Virus record (IMG/VR): IMGVR_UViG_3300005096_000018
Location: 1-37,686 of that record
From: a virus
Direction: 5' to 3' (one strand)
Length of the DNA: 37,686 nt
Notes under the pieces: generated by a model
Told to the model about the DNA's origin: nothing
Database searches by the model: none
The model's input: the letters and a program-made list of their open reading frames with translations, nothing else
Made by a program: the position numbers and the translations under genes
Shown: positions 24,935-31,991 of the stretch, in pieces
Numbering within the stretch: position 1 is the first letter of the stretch
How the letters are laid out: each line of letters begins with the position of its first letter

Positions 24935-25644
24935 AAGACAATAGCCCGACGACCTTAATAGAAAAGGCGATTGCAGGCGGTGCGAATCTTGAGCAATTAG
25001 AAAAAGTATTATTAATGCAGGAGCGCTGGGAAAAAAATCAGGCAAAAAAAGCATTTAACGCGGCAATGGTTGAGGTACATAAAAACATACCGGTTATTGT
25101 CAAATCATTAGACAATAACCAGACTCATTCAAAATACGCCTCGCTCGACATTATCGTAAGCAAGACAAAAGCAATTTATACAGCAGAAGGGTTTTCAATC
25201 TCATTTTATGAGGGCGAAACCAGTAAAGAAAATCACATCAGAATATGCGCTGATGTCACACATTGCCTCGGGCATAAAGAACAATATCATTATGACGTCC
25301 CGCTTGATGGTAAGGGAATCAAAGGCAATACAAACATGACATCGATACATGCTAAGGCGTCATCAACATCATACGCGAGACGTTATTTAATGTGCATGGT
25401 TTGGAATATCCCAACCGGAGACGATACGGATGGGAACATGACGGATGGGAACATGCCGGAAGAAAAAATTACAGCAGAGCAGGTGAAAGAATTGGCAGAT
25501 GAGCTGCATGTTGTAAATATTGACTTAAATAAGTTTTATGCTTATTTTAAAATAAATGATATCCAGGAGCTTCCTAAAACCCGTTTTAAAGCCGCAAAAA
25601 TAGCTATAGAACAAGTTAAAAAGCGAAAAATGAATGGGGGTTAA
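24910..25644 (+). CDS. erf: ERF-family single-strand annealing protein
   Basis: 244 residues. HSKYASLDIIVSKTKAI, then AEGFSISF and finally SSTSYARRYLMCMVWNI...GDDTDGN are the ERF signature. ERF proteins anneal complementary DNA ends and circularise or recombine phage genomes. The adjacent exonuclease is its usual partner. SD AAGGGGG precedes the ATG. Confidence 0.88.
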   Translation: MEKELQTVKDNSPTTLIEKAIAGGANLEQLEKVLLMQERWEKNQAKKAFNAAMVEVHKNIPVIVKSLDNNQTHSKYASLDIIVSKTKAIYTAEGFSISFYEGETSKENHIRICADVTHCLGHKEQYHYDVPLDGKGIKGNTNMTSIHAKASSTSYARRYLMCMVWNIPTGDDTDGNMTDGNMPEEKITAEQVKELADELHVVNIDLNKFYAYFKINDIQELPKTRFKAAKIAIEQVKKRKMNGG

Positions 25645-25677
25645 GAAATAATAAAAATCAATTTAAAGGGTTATTTC

Positions 25678-26292
25678 ATGGAAATTTACGATTATGACCA
25701 ATACTCACCTGAATGGTGGGACGTTAGGAAAGGAATTCCAACAGCATCGCAGTTTCATAAAATTGTGACAACGACTGGGGCGCCATCAAAACAAGCAAAA
25801 AAATATATGTATCAATTAGCGGCTGAATATGTTTCCGGTGAAATTGAAGAAACGTTTCAAAGCGCGGCAATGCGCAGGGGCTCGGCTTTGGAAGAAAATG
25901 CTCGGCGTATGTATGCGATGATAAATGGGACGGAAGTTAAGCAGACAGGATTTTGCATAAATAATAATGTCGGTTGCAGCTGTGACGGGTTAATCGGGGA
26001 TGATGGTATTGTTGAGATTAAATGTAAGACCGGGGCGAATTTTGTGGAATTGTTGGAAATAAAAAACGAAGCCTTAATCTCTCAAAAACTAACATCAGAC
26101 CATGTCCAGCAGATACAGGGGCAGCTAATGGTTACTGAGCGTAAATGGTGTGATTTGTTTTGTTATTATCCTAATTTACAGCCGATAACGATTAGATTTA
26201 AACGTGACGAAGAATTTATTAAAAAACTCGACGCTGAGCTTAGATTATTTAATGATGAGCTTCAAAAATTAATAAAGAGAATAAATTATTAA
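25678..26292 (+). CDS. Lambda-type (YqaJ) recombination exonuclease
   Basis: 204 residues. SPEWWDVRKGIPTASQF, RGSALEENARRMY, CSCDGLIGDDGIVEIKCK (the D...E-x-K nuclease core) and QIQGQLMVT are the ordered motifs of lambda Exo. It degrades the 5' strand of double-stranded ends so that ERF can load. Length is normal. It follows erf by 33 nt. Confidence 0.88.
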   Translation: MEIYDYDQYSPEWWDVRKGIPTASQFHKIVTTTGAPSKQAKKYMYQLAAEYVSGEIEETFQSAAMRRGSALEENARRMYAMINGTEVKQTGFCINNNVGCSCDGLIGDDGIVEIKCKTGANFVELLEIKNEALISQKLTSDHVQQIQGQLMVTERKWCDLFCYYPNLQPITIRFKRDEEFIKKLDAELRLFNDELQKLIKRINY

Positions 26293-26305
26293 AAAAGGAG
26301 AAAAA

Positions 26306-26764
26306 ATGAAAATCAAAACGAAATTTCAAGTAGTACCAGAAGGAAGCCATGTTTTTACGCTTTCAGAACCGCCAACGCTTTTAAAAACAAAAACAGGGCT
26401 TGAAAAATTAAATTTTCCGGTAACATACGGAATCGGTAAATCCGGAAAAATTTCTTTATTTTTAAATCATGCCGGTGAGCTTTTAAAAGCTATTGGTGTA
26501 GAAGAAAATGAAGACGGAGAATTTGACTTTGATGAAAACGCTATTGTCGGCATGATGTTCACAGCCGATGTCATTCATGACATCGATGACAAAGGCAACA
26601 AATGGCCGCGATATTCAAATTTTCAACCTATCGCGTGGGATGCTCCGTCATACGGAAATCAAGAAACATTATGTTCTGACGCTACACCTGGGCATATAAC
26701 AGGTGATAAAGGGCCTGAAACAGCTAAAGTAATTAACGAAAAAGACGTGGAGTGGGCGGAATGA
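26306..26764 (+). CDS. Putative ssDNA-binding protein (DUF669-like)
   Basis: 152 residues with beta-rich N-terminus (KTKFQVVPEGSHVFTL) and an acidic tail (NEKDVEWAE) of the type seen in SSB proteins. Phages with exonuclease/annealase pairs often carry such a protein at this position. SD AAAAGGAG. Its stop overlaps the next ATG. Family assignment is tentative. Confidence 0.55.
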   Translation: MKIKTKFQVVPEGSHVFTLSEPPTLLKTKTGLEKLNFPVTYGIGKSGKISLFLNHAGELLKAIGVEENEDGEFDFDENAIVGMMFTADVIHDIDDKGNKWPRYSNFQPIAWDAPSYGNQETLCSDATPGHITGDKGPETAKVINEKDVEWAE

Positions 26765-27168
26765 AGGCGTTAGCTAAAATCATAAATGGTGATGTTGTGC
26801 TTTTTAACAAGACAGCCCTTCAGGCTCAATTAAATGAGCTTGAGGGCAGGGCTGTAGAGGTTACAATTAATTTGCCGAAAAGAATACGGTCGGATAACCA
26901 GAACCGTTATTATTGGGACCAGGTTGTTGAGGCTTTCAGCGACCATACAGGATATCAAAAAAGTGAAGCGCACGAGATTCTTATGTTAGAGATTCTCGGC
27001 GAGGAAATCTGTCTGTCCGGGAATGTTTATAAAGTCGTAACAAAAAGAACGTCTCAAATGAACACCGTTGAAATGGAAAACTATCTATCAAAAGCAAGGC
27101 AGTGGCTGAGTTTAGAGTTTGGAATTTATGTGCCAGTGCCAAATGAAACAATTAATTTAAACGGTTAA
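26761..27168 (+). CDS. NinB/Orf-like recombination protein
   Basis: About 135 residues from MKALAK (the ATG overlaps the previous stop, ATGA). LPKRIRSDNQNRYYWDQVV matches the RSxxQNRxxW motif of NinB/Orf proteins. The C-terminal MNTVEMENYLSKARQWLSLEFGI fits the family helix. NinB binds single-stranded DNA and helps replace host RecFOR. Confidence 0.65.
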   Translation: MKALAKIINGDVVLFNKTALQAQLNELEGRAVEVTINLPKRIRSDNQNRYYWDQVVEAFSDHTGYQKSEAHEILMLEILGEEICLSGNVYKVVTKRTSQMNTVEMENYLSKARQWLSLEFGIYVPVPNETINLNG

Positions 27169-27170
27169 AC

Positions 27171-27359
27171 ATGAAAAAACTTAAAAATTGTCCTTTTTGT
27201 GGACAAGATTGCGAAATCCAATATGCTGGATACGACCCAATTAAACAAACACCATTTGTTTTTATATCCTGTTCCGGCTGTTTTGCCTCTAGTTTTAATT
27301 ATTTCCAAACAAAAAAAGACGCTATAGAGGCGTGGAATAAAAGAATAAATGACAATTAA
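27171..27359 (+). CDS. Lar-like zinc-ribbon protein
   Basis: 62 residues. CPFCGQDC near the N-terminus, ISCSGCFAS in the middle and DAIEAWNKR at the end define the Lar (restriction alleviation) small zinc-ribbon family found next to recombination genes. Lar of Rac prophage modulates type I restriction; whether this homologue does is unknown. Confidence 0.75.
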   Translation: MKKLKNCPFCGQDCEIQYAGYDPIKQTPFVFISCSGCFASSFNYFQTKKDAIEAWNKRINDN

Positions 27360-27738
27360 ATTTATAAGTCCTATTTATATAATTTTACCACGAAAAACTA
27401 AAAAAGACAAAAAGATTGCGTTAAATCTTAATGTTTACAGAAATCTGCATTTTCAAATAAATAATCAGATGAAAGAAAAATATAATCAAATCATGTCTGA
27501 ACAATTAAATGGCAAAGTGTTTGATGTTATTAAAAATATAGAATTTGTGCTGTATAAGCCAAGTAGGCGTAAAATTGACAGATCAAATATTTTGTGCATT
27601 GTCGAAAAGTTTTTTTGTGACGCTTTGGTAAATTGCGGGTGCATTAAAGATGATGACGATAATTATATTAAATCAACAGCATATCGCACTGACGGGATTG
27701 ATATAAAAAATCCTAGATGTGAAATTTTTATTAGGTAG
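27349..27738 (+). CDS. RusA-like Holliday junction resolvase
   Basis: 129 residues. RRKIDRSNILCIVEKFFCDAL and GCIKDDDDNYI match the acidic D..N...KxxxDAL and DDD metal-binding blocks of RusA. It resolves recombination intermediates before packaging. It overlaps the Lar-like gene by 11 nt. Confidence 0.75.
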   Translation: MTIKFISPIYIILPRKTKKDKKIALNLNVYRNLHFQINNQMKEKYNQIMSEQLNGKVFDVIKNIEFVLYKPSRRKIDRSNILCIVEKFFCDALVNCGCIKDDDDNYIKSTAYRTDGIDIKNPRCEIFIR

Positions 27739-27777
27739 TCCAGCAGGCAGGCCTGGACGTATTTATAAAAGGAAATT

Positions 27778-27936
27778 ATGAAAAAACTCAAAAAAGAAAC
27801 CCGTGCGCTTTTAATTGATAACGCCACAAGAAGAATAAAAGAAATCATGCCGGACATTACTCAAGACCAGCTACAGAAACTTTATAACTGGGCGTGGTAT
27901 CAAATCTGGAAACAAAATAAAGCCCCCTTGAAATAA
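27778..27936 (+). CDS. 52-residue hypothetical protein, last gene of rightward block
   Basis: SD AAAAGGAAA precedes MKKLKKETRA. Helical and basic, with several aromatic residues near the C-terminus (YNWAWYQIWK). Its 3' end runs into the terminator. No family recognised. Confidence 0.6.
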   Translation: MKKLKKETRALLIDNATRRIKEIMPDITQDQLQKLYNWAWYQIWKQNKAPLK

Positions 27937-27945
27937 GAGGGCTTT
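27919..27945. terminator. Bidirectional terminator between converging blocks
   Basis: AAAGCCC (27919-27925) pairs with GGGCTTT (27939-27945). Read on the minus strand the hairpin is followed by a T-rich tract. Genes on both sides end here, so it stops both the rightward recombination block and the leftward block. Confidence 0.85.
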
Positions 27946-27957
27946 ATAGCGTTTCAA

Positions 27958-28104
27958 TTATTCCTCAATCCACTTTTTAAGATACTCAATGATTACATTT
28001 TTTAACGTTGTGCCTTGAGTGACTGCCTTGACAATGCAAAGCCGCTTAAATTCGTTTGTAAATTCTTCGTCGCATTCCACAACAAGTCTTTGTTTAGTTT
28101 TCAT
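27958..28104 (-). CDS. 48-residue Arc-like small protein
   Basis: SD GGAGG before MKTKQRLVVECDEEF. A short basic strand followed by two helices (EFKRLCIVKAVTQG; LKNVIIEYLKKWIEE) is the ribbon-helix-helix layout of Arc/MetJ-type DNA-binding proteins. It would act as a dimer. The target is unknown. It overlaps the next upstream gene by 11 nt. Confidence 0.6.
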   Translation of the reverse strand: MKTKQRLVVECDEEFTNEFKRLCIVKAVTQGTTLKNVIIEYLKKWIEE

Positions 28105-28399
28105 CGTCTACGCCTCCTTGAGCTTTTTGAATAACGTCAACGCAATTCCAAAAAATTGTTCGTCCGGGCTCATCTAAATAAGGCTCTAAAAATTTCTTTG
28201 CTTGTTTGCAGACTTCGAGCAGTTCTGGGGCTGTGGCGATCAATCTGGCGTTAGCTTCGCTGTTTTTATTTACTTTGTCAATACATGCTATAATATCGCC
28301 AGAAAGAAAATCTTTTCCTTTTACAATCCAAATATATGCTTTCCCAGACTTTTTATACGTTCGGTAATCGCAGTTCCATTTTATCTTTTTATTTTTCAT
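28094..28399 (-). CDS. Small phage protein with APELLE motif
   Basis: About 101 residues from MKNKKIKW (SD GGAAGGGG; the frame extends 13 codons further, into the neighbour). ANARLIATAPELLEVCKQAKK is a recurring motif of small phage proteins. Their function is not known. The N-terminal half is beta-rich and aromatic. Confidence 0.65.
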   Translation of the reverse strand: MKNKKIKWNCDYRTYKKSGKAYIWIVKGKDFLSGDIIACIDKVNKNSEANARLIATAPELLEVCKQAKKFLEPYLDEPGRTIFWNCVDVIQKAQGGVDDEN

Positions 28400-28517
28400 C
28401 TTCAACCCCTTCCGGTTCATTAAGTCCGTTTTCTTCAAGGTATTCTAAAACGTAAACTGATGTCGCCATAATTAAAAATATTGTAAATACTGCTATTATT
28501 AATAACGCTTTAAGCAT
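28389..28517 (-). CDS. 42-residue membrane protein
   Basis: SD GGGAGGG before MLKALLIIAV. One membrane helix (about residues 3-22) is followed by an acidic tail (EENGLNEPEGVEDEK). It overlaps the following gene by 11 nt. Role unknown. Confidence 0.6.
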   Translation of the reverse strand: MLKALLIIAVFTIFLIMATSVYVLEYLEENGLNEPEGVEDEK

Positions 28518-28518
28518 T

Positions 28519-28926
28519 TTAAACCCTCCCGTTATCTGAAAAACTGTAATAATTATCGCCTAAAATCAAGTGGTCAAGCAGCTTAACTCCTAAAACATTA
28601 CAGGCCTGCTCCAGTTTTGTTGTAAAATCATCATCCTCCCGGCTTGGTTCGGTGTCTCCTGACGGGTGGTTATGGCAGACTATAATACCGGCGGCATTTT
28701 TTATCAGGGCCTGTCGCATAGCCTCTCTGATTTCTGGGGTGCAACGGTTTACTGTGCCTATTGCTATCAGGTCAATATATAGCACTGTATTTTGGCTGTT
28801 TAATCCCATGACGTAAAAACATTCTTTATGTTGGTCTTCCTCTCCACGCATTGCCAGTACGGCTTTAAAAACGTCAGCTGCGTCTTTTGACGACGATACT
28901 GATTTTGTTTTGTTTTTTATTAGCAT
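28519..28926 (-). CDS. RadC-like JAB-domain protein
   Basis: 135 residues, a stand-alone RadC C-terminal domain. CHNHPSGDTEPSREDDDFT contains the metal-binding JAMM motif (H85, H87, then the Asp). YIDLIAIGTVNRCTPEIREA is the usual region before it. It is predicted to be a metal-dependent hydrolase or peptidase-like fold; its biological role is unsettled and phage or island copies are often near anti-defence genes. Confidence 0.85.
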   Translation of the reverse strand: MLIKNKTKSVSSSKDAADVFKAVLAMRGEEDQHKECFYVMGLNSQNTVLYIDLIAIGTVNRCTPEIREAMRQALIKNAAGIIVCHNHPSGDTEPSREDDDFTTKLEQACNVLGVKLLDHLILGDNYYSFSDNGRV

Positions 28927-28979
28927 TTTTTAACATCCCTTATTATAACTCATTAATTGATATATTTAGTTGCCTTAGA

Positions 28980-28997
28980 TATTATTGATCAATAATA
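28980..28997. promoter_or_regulatory. 18-bp perfect palindrome upstream of the RadC-like gene
   Basis: TATTATTGATCAATAATA is fully self-complementary. A TATAAT box on the minus strand (28942-28947) lies between it and the RadC-like start, so it may be an operator. The 137 nt between the RadC-like gene and the next gene hold no ORF. Confidence 0.4.
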
Positions 28998-29063
28998 CTG
29001 TAATGCAGGCTACTATTGTTATTGCGATATATTGAGCAGTGTGTCTTAACTGCTATTATTATC

Positions 29064-29228
29064 TTAATTTATCCAAAAACTCCGACATTTGCTTGTTTTT
29101 GTAGATCGTTCTATCAATTTTTTTGTCAATTTCTTCGATTGCTTTAGGCAGTCTTGACACCATTCACAGTCATGTGGACATTTATAATCTCTAACAAAAT
29201 CACAATCACACTCTAAACATCTTGACAT
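29064..29228 (-). CDS. Cys-rich 54-residue protein
   Basis: SD AAAGGAG before MSRCLECDCDF. Cys and His are arranged C..C.C....C..HDCEWCQDC in the first 28 residues, a likely zinc-binding knuckle. The C-terminal part is basic. No family recognised. Confidence 0.55.
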   Translation of the reverse strand: MSRCLECDCDFVRDYKCPHDCEWCQDCLKQSKKLTKKLIERSTKTSKCRSFWIN

Positions 29229-29546
29229 TTAACACACTCCTTTCATTATGCTCTTTATTGACTCCGGCATTCTGCAAAACTTGTTTTTATCTGCTTCGAC
29301 TTGAGTTTTCTTCGCAAAATAATCTTGTGATTTCATTTCTAAAACTTTCATAAAATATGGCCAAGGTTTCTTGATGTTGTCTATGTTGCTCAAAATATTT
29401 TTACACACCTCTAACTTAACCTCCTCAGGAATTGCATAAATTGTTTTTCTTTCTTTCCTGATTTTTGCGAGCTTGTTTAATAGCATGGAAATATTGAAGC
29501 CTTTTGCGTGGATTTGTTTAAGAAGATTGTTAAGCTCTTGATTCAT
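29229..29546 (-). CDS. Hypothetical helical protein
   Basis: 105 residues, basic and helical. IPEEVKLEVCKNILSN and KKPWPYFMKVLEMKSQDYFAKK recall the C-terminal helical part of phage replication initiator-like proteins, but the match is loose. Its start overlaps the stop of the DUF3326 gene by 4 nt, so it may belong to the same transcript. Confidence 0.55.
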   Translation of the reverse strand: MNQELNNLLKQIHAKGFNISMLLNKLAKIRKERKTIYAIPEEVKLEVCKNILSNIDNIKKPWPYFMKVLEMKSQDYFAKKTQVEADKNKFCRMPESIKSIMKGVC

Positions 29547-30538
29547 AATTTAATTATTTTTGTTTTTTCAATAGGCCTTTTAATCGAGTTTAAAGAGACT
29601 CCTGATTTTTTTGCAGAAATAACCCCGCAGACCTCAAGATAATTATTAACAACTATAAAATCTTTTGGCATATCTTGGTTTATAACTGTTTTATTCTCTT
29701 GCACGGCTATGACAGGAATATTATTTTTTAAACAAGCATGATGTGGACGCCCAATAATATTCGCAGGAGTTATTAAAAAATCAATATCTGTATTCCAAAA
29801 AGCATTTTTAAACATTGAAATTTTAGGCGAAACATGCGCCCCCTTTATACAACAATGAATATAACAAACAGAAACAAGTTCTGCCGCTTTTCTAGGATCA
29901 ACAATTTCATTGAATGCTTTGAAAACTTCGCTATTTTCAATAGGCGCATGAATCACTGGCTTATTAAGTTTTTCAGACGCTAATTTTGACAATTTCGCCT
30001 CAACACCTCCCCATATATTAACCCCGCCACACGATGTTAAATAATTTTTTACTTCTTCATCATCTGTTTCTATAGGAGTATTTATAATAAGTACATTAAA
30101 ATCATATTCTAACACCTGTTCAATCATTTCATCTAGGTTGTATATTTCACCCGTAGCTTTCCCATGGTTTAATCTTGCAATCATTCTCAATTTATTCTTT
30201 AATTCGATAATTTCAATATCCGCGCCTAAAACAGCCCTCGCTCCAGAAATAGCATTCACGGTTTCGTTTTTTACAGGGGCATTGACTGCGACTAGAATTT
30301 TGTTCATATGAACTTCTTCGAGTCCTATTTGGCCTTCAAGAAATCTGTCAAGAATTGATCCTTCGACATATAACATATTTTCTGTCATTTCATTTAGATC
30401 GGAAGCGTTTACTACATTTGGATGTATAAATAATTTATCACATAGAGAAGAAATCATTTTTGCGTATGGGGTCGCATCGCCTGAATGCCCACCTATCTCT
30501 GCCCCTACCCCTGTCGGCACAATAAAAACAACATTCAT
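29543..30538 (-). CDS. DUF3326 family protein
   Basis: 331 residues. IVPTGVGAEIGGHSGDATPYAK, HPNVVNASDLNEM, NMLYVEGSI, NIWGGVEAKL, VDPRKAAELVSVCYIHC and IPVIAVQENKT follow in order and match the DUF3326 family, known from cyanobacteria, chloroplast-bearing eukaryotes and some other bacteria. The function of the family is not established. Length is near full size. The SD AAGGAG lies in the last codons of the speD-like gene, one nt before it, so the two are translated together. A phage copy is unusual. Confidence 0.85.
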   Translation of the reverse strand: MNVVFIVPTGVGAEIGGHSGDATPYAKMISSLCDKLFIHPNVVNASDLNEMTENMLYVEGSILDRFLEGQIGLEEVHMNKILVAVNAPVKNETVNAISGARAVLGADIEIIELKNKLRMIARLNHGKATGEIYNLDEMIEQVLEYDFNVLIINTPIETDDEEVKNYLTSCGGVNIWGGVEAKLSKLASEKLNKPVIHAPIENSEVFKAFNEIVDPRKAAELVSVCYIHCCIKGAHVSPKISMFKNAFWNTDIDFLITPANIIGRPHHACLKNNIPVIAVQENKTVINQDMPKDFIVVNNYLEVCGVISAKKSGVSLNSIKRPIEKTKIIKL

Positions 30539-30539
30539 T

Positions 30540-30917
30540 TTATATTCTCCTTAAAATTTTATAATTCACGACATTACCTCCAAACCATTCTTTTGTGAAA
30601 TTTAATGTTTTTTTAACGCAAAACTCCTTGCATGAAAATATGTTAATATAGACGCACCCCAATTCATCAAGAGTGTGAATCGTTATGTTGCTTGTTTTAA
30701 TAAATTGTACCGCGGAAGTTCCTTTTAAATGCTTCGGAGCTTTTTCATATGCCTCTAAATCATTTTTATAATCCCACCAAAATAAATTTTCCCTCTGCAT
30801 ATCTATTAATTCACACAATTCTTTAAAATATTTCCTTATTGATTTACGAGTAAACGCAGAATTGTCGCAATTATGTAAATCGATTATCAGCTCTTTACCA
30901 AAATTCTTATCTCTCAT
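30540..30917 (-). CDS. speD: SpeD-like pyruvoyl S-adenosylmethionine decarboxylase
   Basis: 125 residues, class 1B size. S68, S76, H81 and C96 have exactly the spacing of the catalytic Ser55, Ser63, His68 and Cys83 of the Thermotoga enzyme (8, 5 and 15 residues apart). S76 would self-cleave to give the pyruvoyl group. The flanking ESH is TSN here and HTWPE is HTLDE, so substrate use may differ; some SpeD paralogues are known to decarboxylate ornithine or arginine. No spermidine synthase is in the genome. SD AAAGGTAG. Tightly coupled to DUF3326. Confidence 0.78.
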   Translation of the reverse strand: MRDKNFGKELIIDLHNCDNSAFTRKSIRKYFKELCELIDMQRENLFWWDYKNDLEAYEKAPKHLKGTSAVQFIKTSNITIHTLDELGCVYINIFSCKEFCVKKTLNFTKEWFGGNVVNYKILRRI

Positions 30918-31022
30918 TTTACTACCTTTATTTATTGCTTTACTGTATAGGGGAGCTTAAACTCTTTTTCCTAGGATATATATGTTGAGGCGTTTAGGAA
31001 TTAAGTTTTTAAACTGCTCAGC

Positions 31023-31148
31023 TCACCCTTTTGGCTTACGAATCCTTGGACGGTGAAAGTCCTCAACTGTTCTAGTTATCCTAGTCCCGGCCGTACGGTT
31101 ATAGCTCCCAATTATCACTACGGGTGTCCGGTTTTTGTTTTGTAACAT
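31023..31148 (-). CDS. Possible 41-residue leader ORF in GC-richer leader
   Basis: Frame MLQNKNRTPV...HRPRIRKPKG with SD AGAAGGA five nt before the ATG. It is very rich in Arg/Lys/Thr and its DNA is clearly GC-richer than its neighbours. It lies in the long 5' leader of the speD-DUF3326 pair. It may be a leader peptide, a transferred fragment, or a by-product of structured RNA (GGAC/GTCC and CTAG/CTAG hairpins are present). Confidence 0.35.
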   Translation of the reverse strand: MLQNKNRTPVVIIGSYNRTAGTRITRTVEDFHRPRIRKPKG

Positions 31149-31198
31149 ATGAGTCCTTCTGCAGGTTCCGGTGAGGACGTGATAAAAACCCTTAAAAC

Positions 31199-31294
31199 AG
31201 AAAAGCCACATCTCCTTTTGTTCCGACCAGAAACGAAAAGAAATATGGCTTTGAGATATGGCTTTTCTAAAATTTTCACTTTCCATTTCTGGTC
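31199..31294 (-). ncRNA. Pseudoknotted leader RNA upstream of speD-DUF3326
   Basis: On the minus strand two stems interleave. GACCAGAAA (31286-31294) pairs with TTTCTGGTC (31225-31233). A 16-bp stem with one mismatch pairs 31253-31268 with 31199-31214. The second stem's left arm is partly duplicated (AAAGCCATAT at 31243-31252), so the right arm can pair with either copy. The predicted start site of the 31302 promoter falls at the first stem, and GTTTTAAGGGTTTTT follows the last arm. This layout suggests an attenuator, a riboswitch-like element or a discrete small RNA. It matches no class I recognise. Confidence 0.65.
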
Positions 31295-31301
31295 ATTTTT
31301 T

Positions 31302-31329
31302 ATGATACTCAAATTTTTGAAATTGTCAA
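31302..31329 (-). promoter_or_regulatory. Leftward promoter for the structured leader
   Basis: TTGACA (31324-31329), 16-nt spacer, TATCAT (31302-31307). The spacer holds TCAAA-AA-TTTGA, a small inverted repeat. Transcription would start at about 31295, at the first arm of the pseudoknot. Confidence 0.7.
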
Positions 31330-31335
31330 GCGAAA

Positions 31336-31392
31336 TTAATATTCAGTTATTGCTCCCGATAAAACAATTACGATTGCGATAAATTTTTTCAT
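31336..31392 (-). CDS. 18-residue hydrophobic peptide
   Basis: SD GGAGG precedes MKKFIAIVIVLSGAITEY. The SD overlaps the end of the upstream gene. It looks like a bare signal peptide or a tiny membrane peptide and ends just before the promoter at 31329. It may be a real microprotein or chance. Confidence 0.35.
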   Translation of the reverse strand: MKKFIAIVIVLSGAITEY

Positions 31393-31394
31393 TT

Positions 31395-31760
31395 TTAAAC
31401 CTCCAATAAACCTTCTTTATCTAAATATTCAATCATAGAACACAATACGTCTGGCAGGCTGTCGCCAGTCCAATTCATCCCTGGGACAACAAGACTATTA
31501 TCGATAAAATAAAAATTTAATTTAGTTATTGTTGTATCTTTCGGCAAAACCTCCAACGCCATCATTACTGATATTGCGGGATAAGCATTGCAATCTTTAC
31601 TTTTTAAAAACTCTTCTTGGAATGATGATCTGTGAACAATTTTATAATCTGGATTAGACTTTATTCCTCCAAAAGTATTGTCAAACCACATTTCAGCCTC
31701 CGGAAACAAATTCCTTAATTTCTTTGACCACTCGATTGAAGCATATTCTGATTTATTCAT
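31395..31760 (-). CDS. Hypothetical protein
   Basis: 121 residues, acidic, aromatic, with EYASIEWSKKLRNLFPEAEMWF at the start. Its ATG overlaps the stop of the previous gene (4 nt). No recognised domain. Confidence 0.6.
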   Translation of the reverse strand: MNKSEYASIEWSKKLRNLFPEAEMWFDNTFGGIKSNPDYKIVHRSSFQEEFLKSKDCNAYPAISVMMALEVLPKDTTITKLNFYFIDNSLVVPGMNWTGDSLPDVLCSMIEYLDKEGLLEV

Positions 31761-31990
31761 GATTCCCTCGCCTTCTTATGTTTTTCAAGTTTATATTCTT
31801 TTCCTTGTGTAATAAACCTGACTTTTCCAGTTTTTGTTACATAAAGTTGTATATGTTTACTGCCTTTATGTTTAGGCGTTTCAATCGTTAAAATAACCCA
31901 TCCTTTTTTAGTATCAGAACAGGCTCTAGCTATTTTTGCTGAGCCAAATTCAAATCCATATTTTGTTTTTTTGTAATGTATTGTTTCCAT
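31757..31990 (-). CDS. Small basic hypothetical protein
   Basis: 77 residues, Lys-rich and beta-type (KKGWVILTIETPKHK; IQLYVTKTGKVRFI). It may bind nucleic acid by charge; no family recognised. It lies 1 nt downstream of the methyltransferase gene. Confidence 0.6.
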   Translation of the reverse strand: METIHYKKTKYGFEFGSAKIARACSDTKKGWVILTIETPKHKGSKHIQLYVTKTGKVRFITQGKEYKLEKHKKARES

Positions 31991-31991
31991 T

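Noticed and set aside
31020-31110. GGTGAAAGTCC and CGTACGGTT on the plus strand, reminiscent of group II intron pieces
   Set aside because: The two motifs are about 35 nt too far apart for domain V and no reverse transcriptase or other domains are found.
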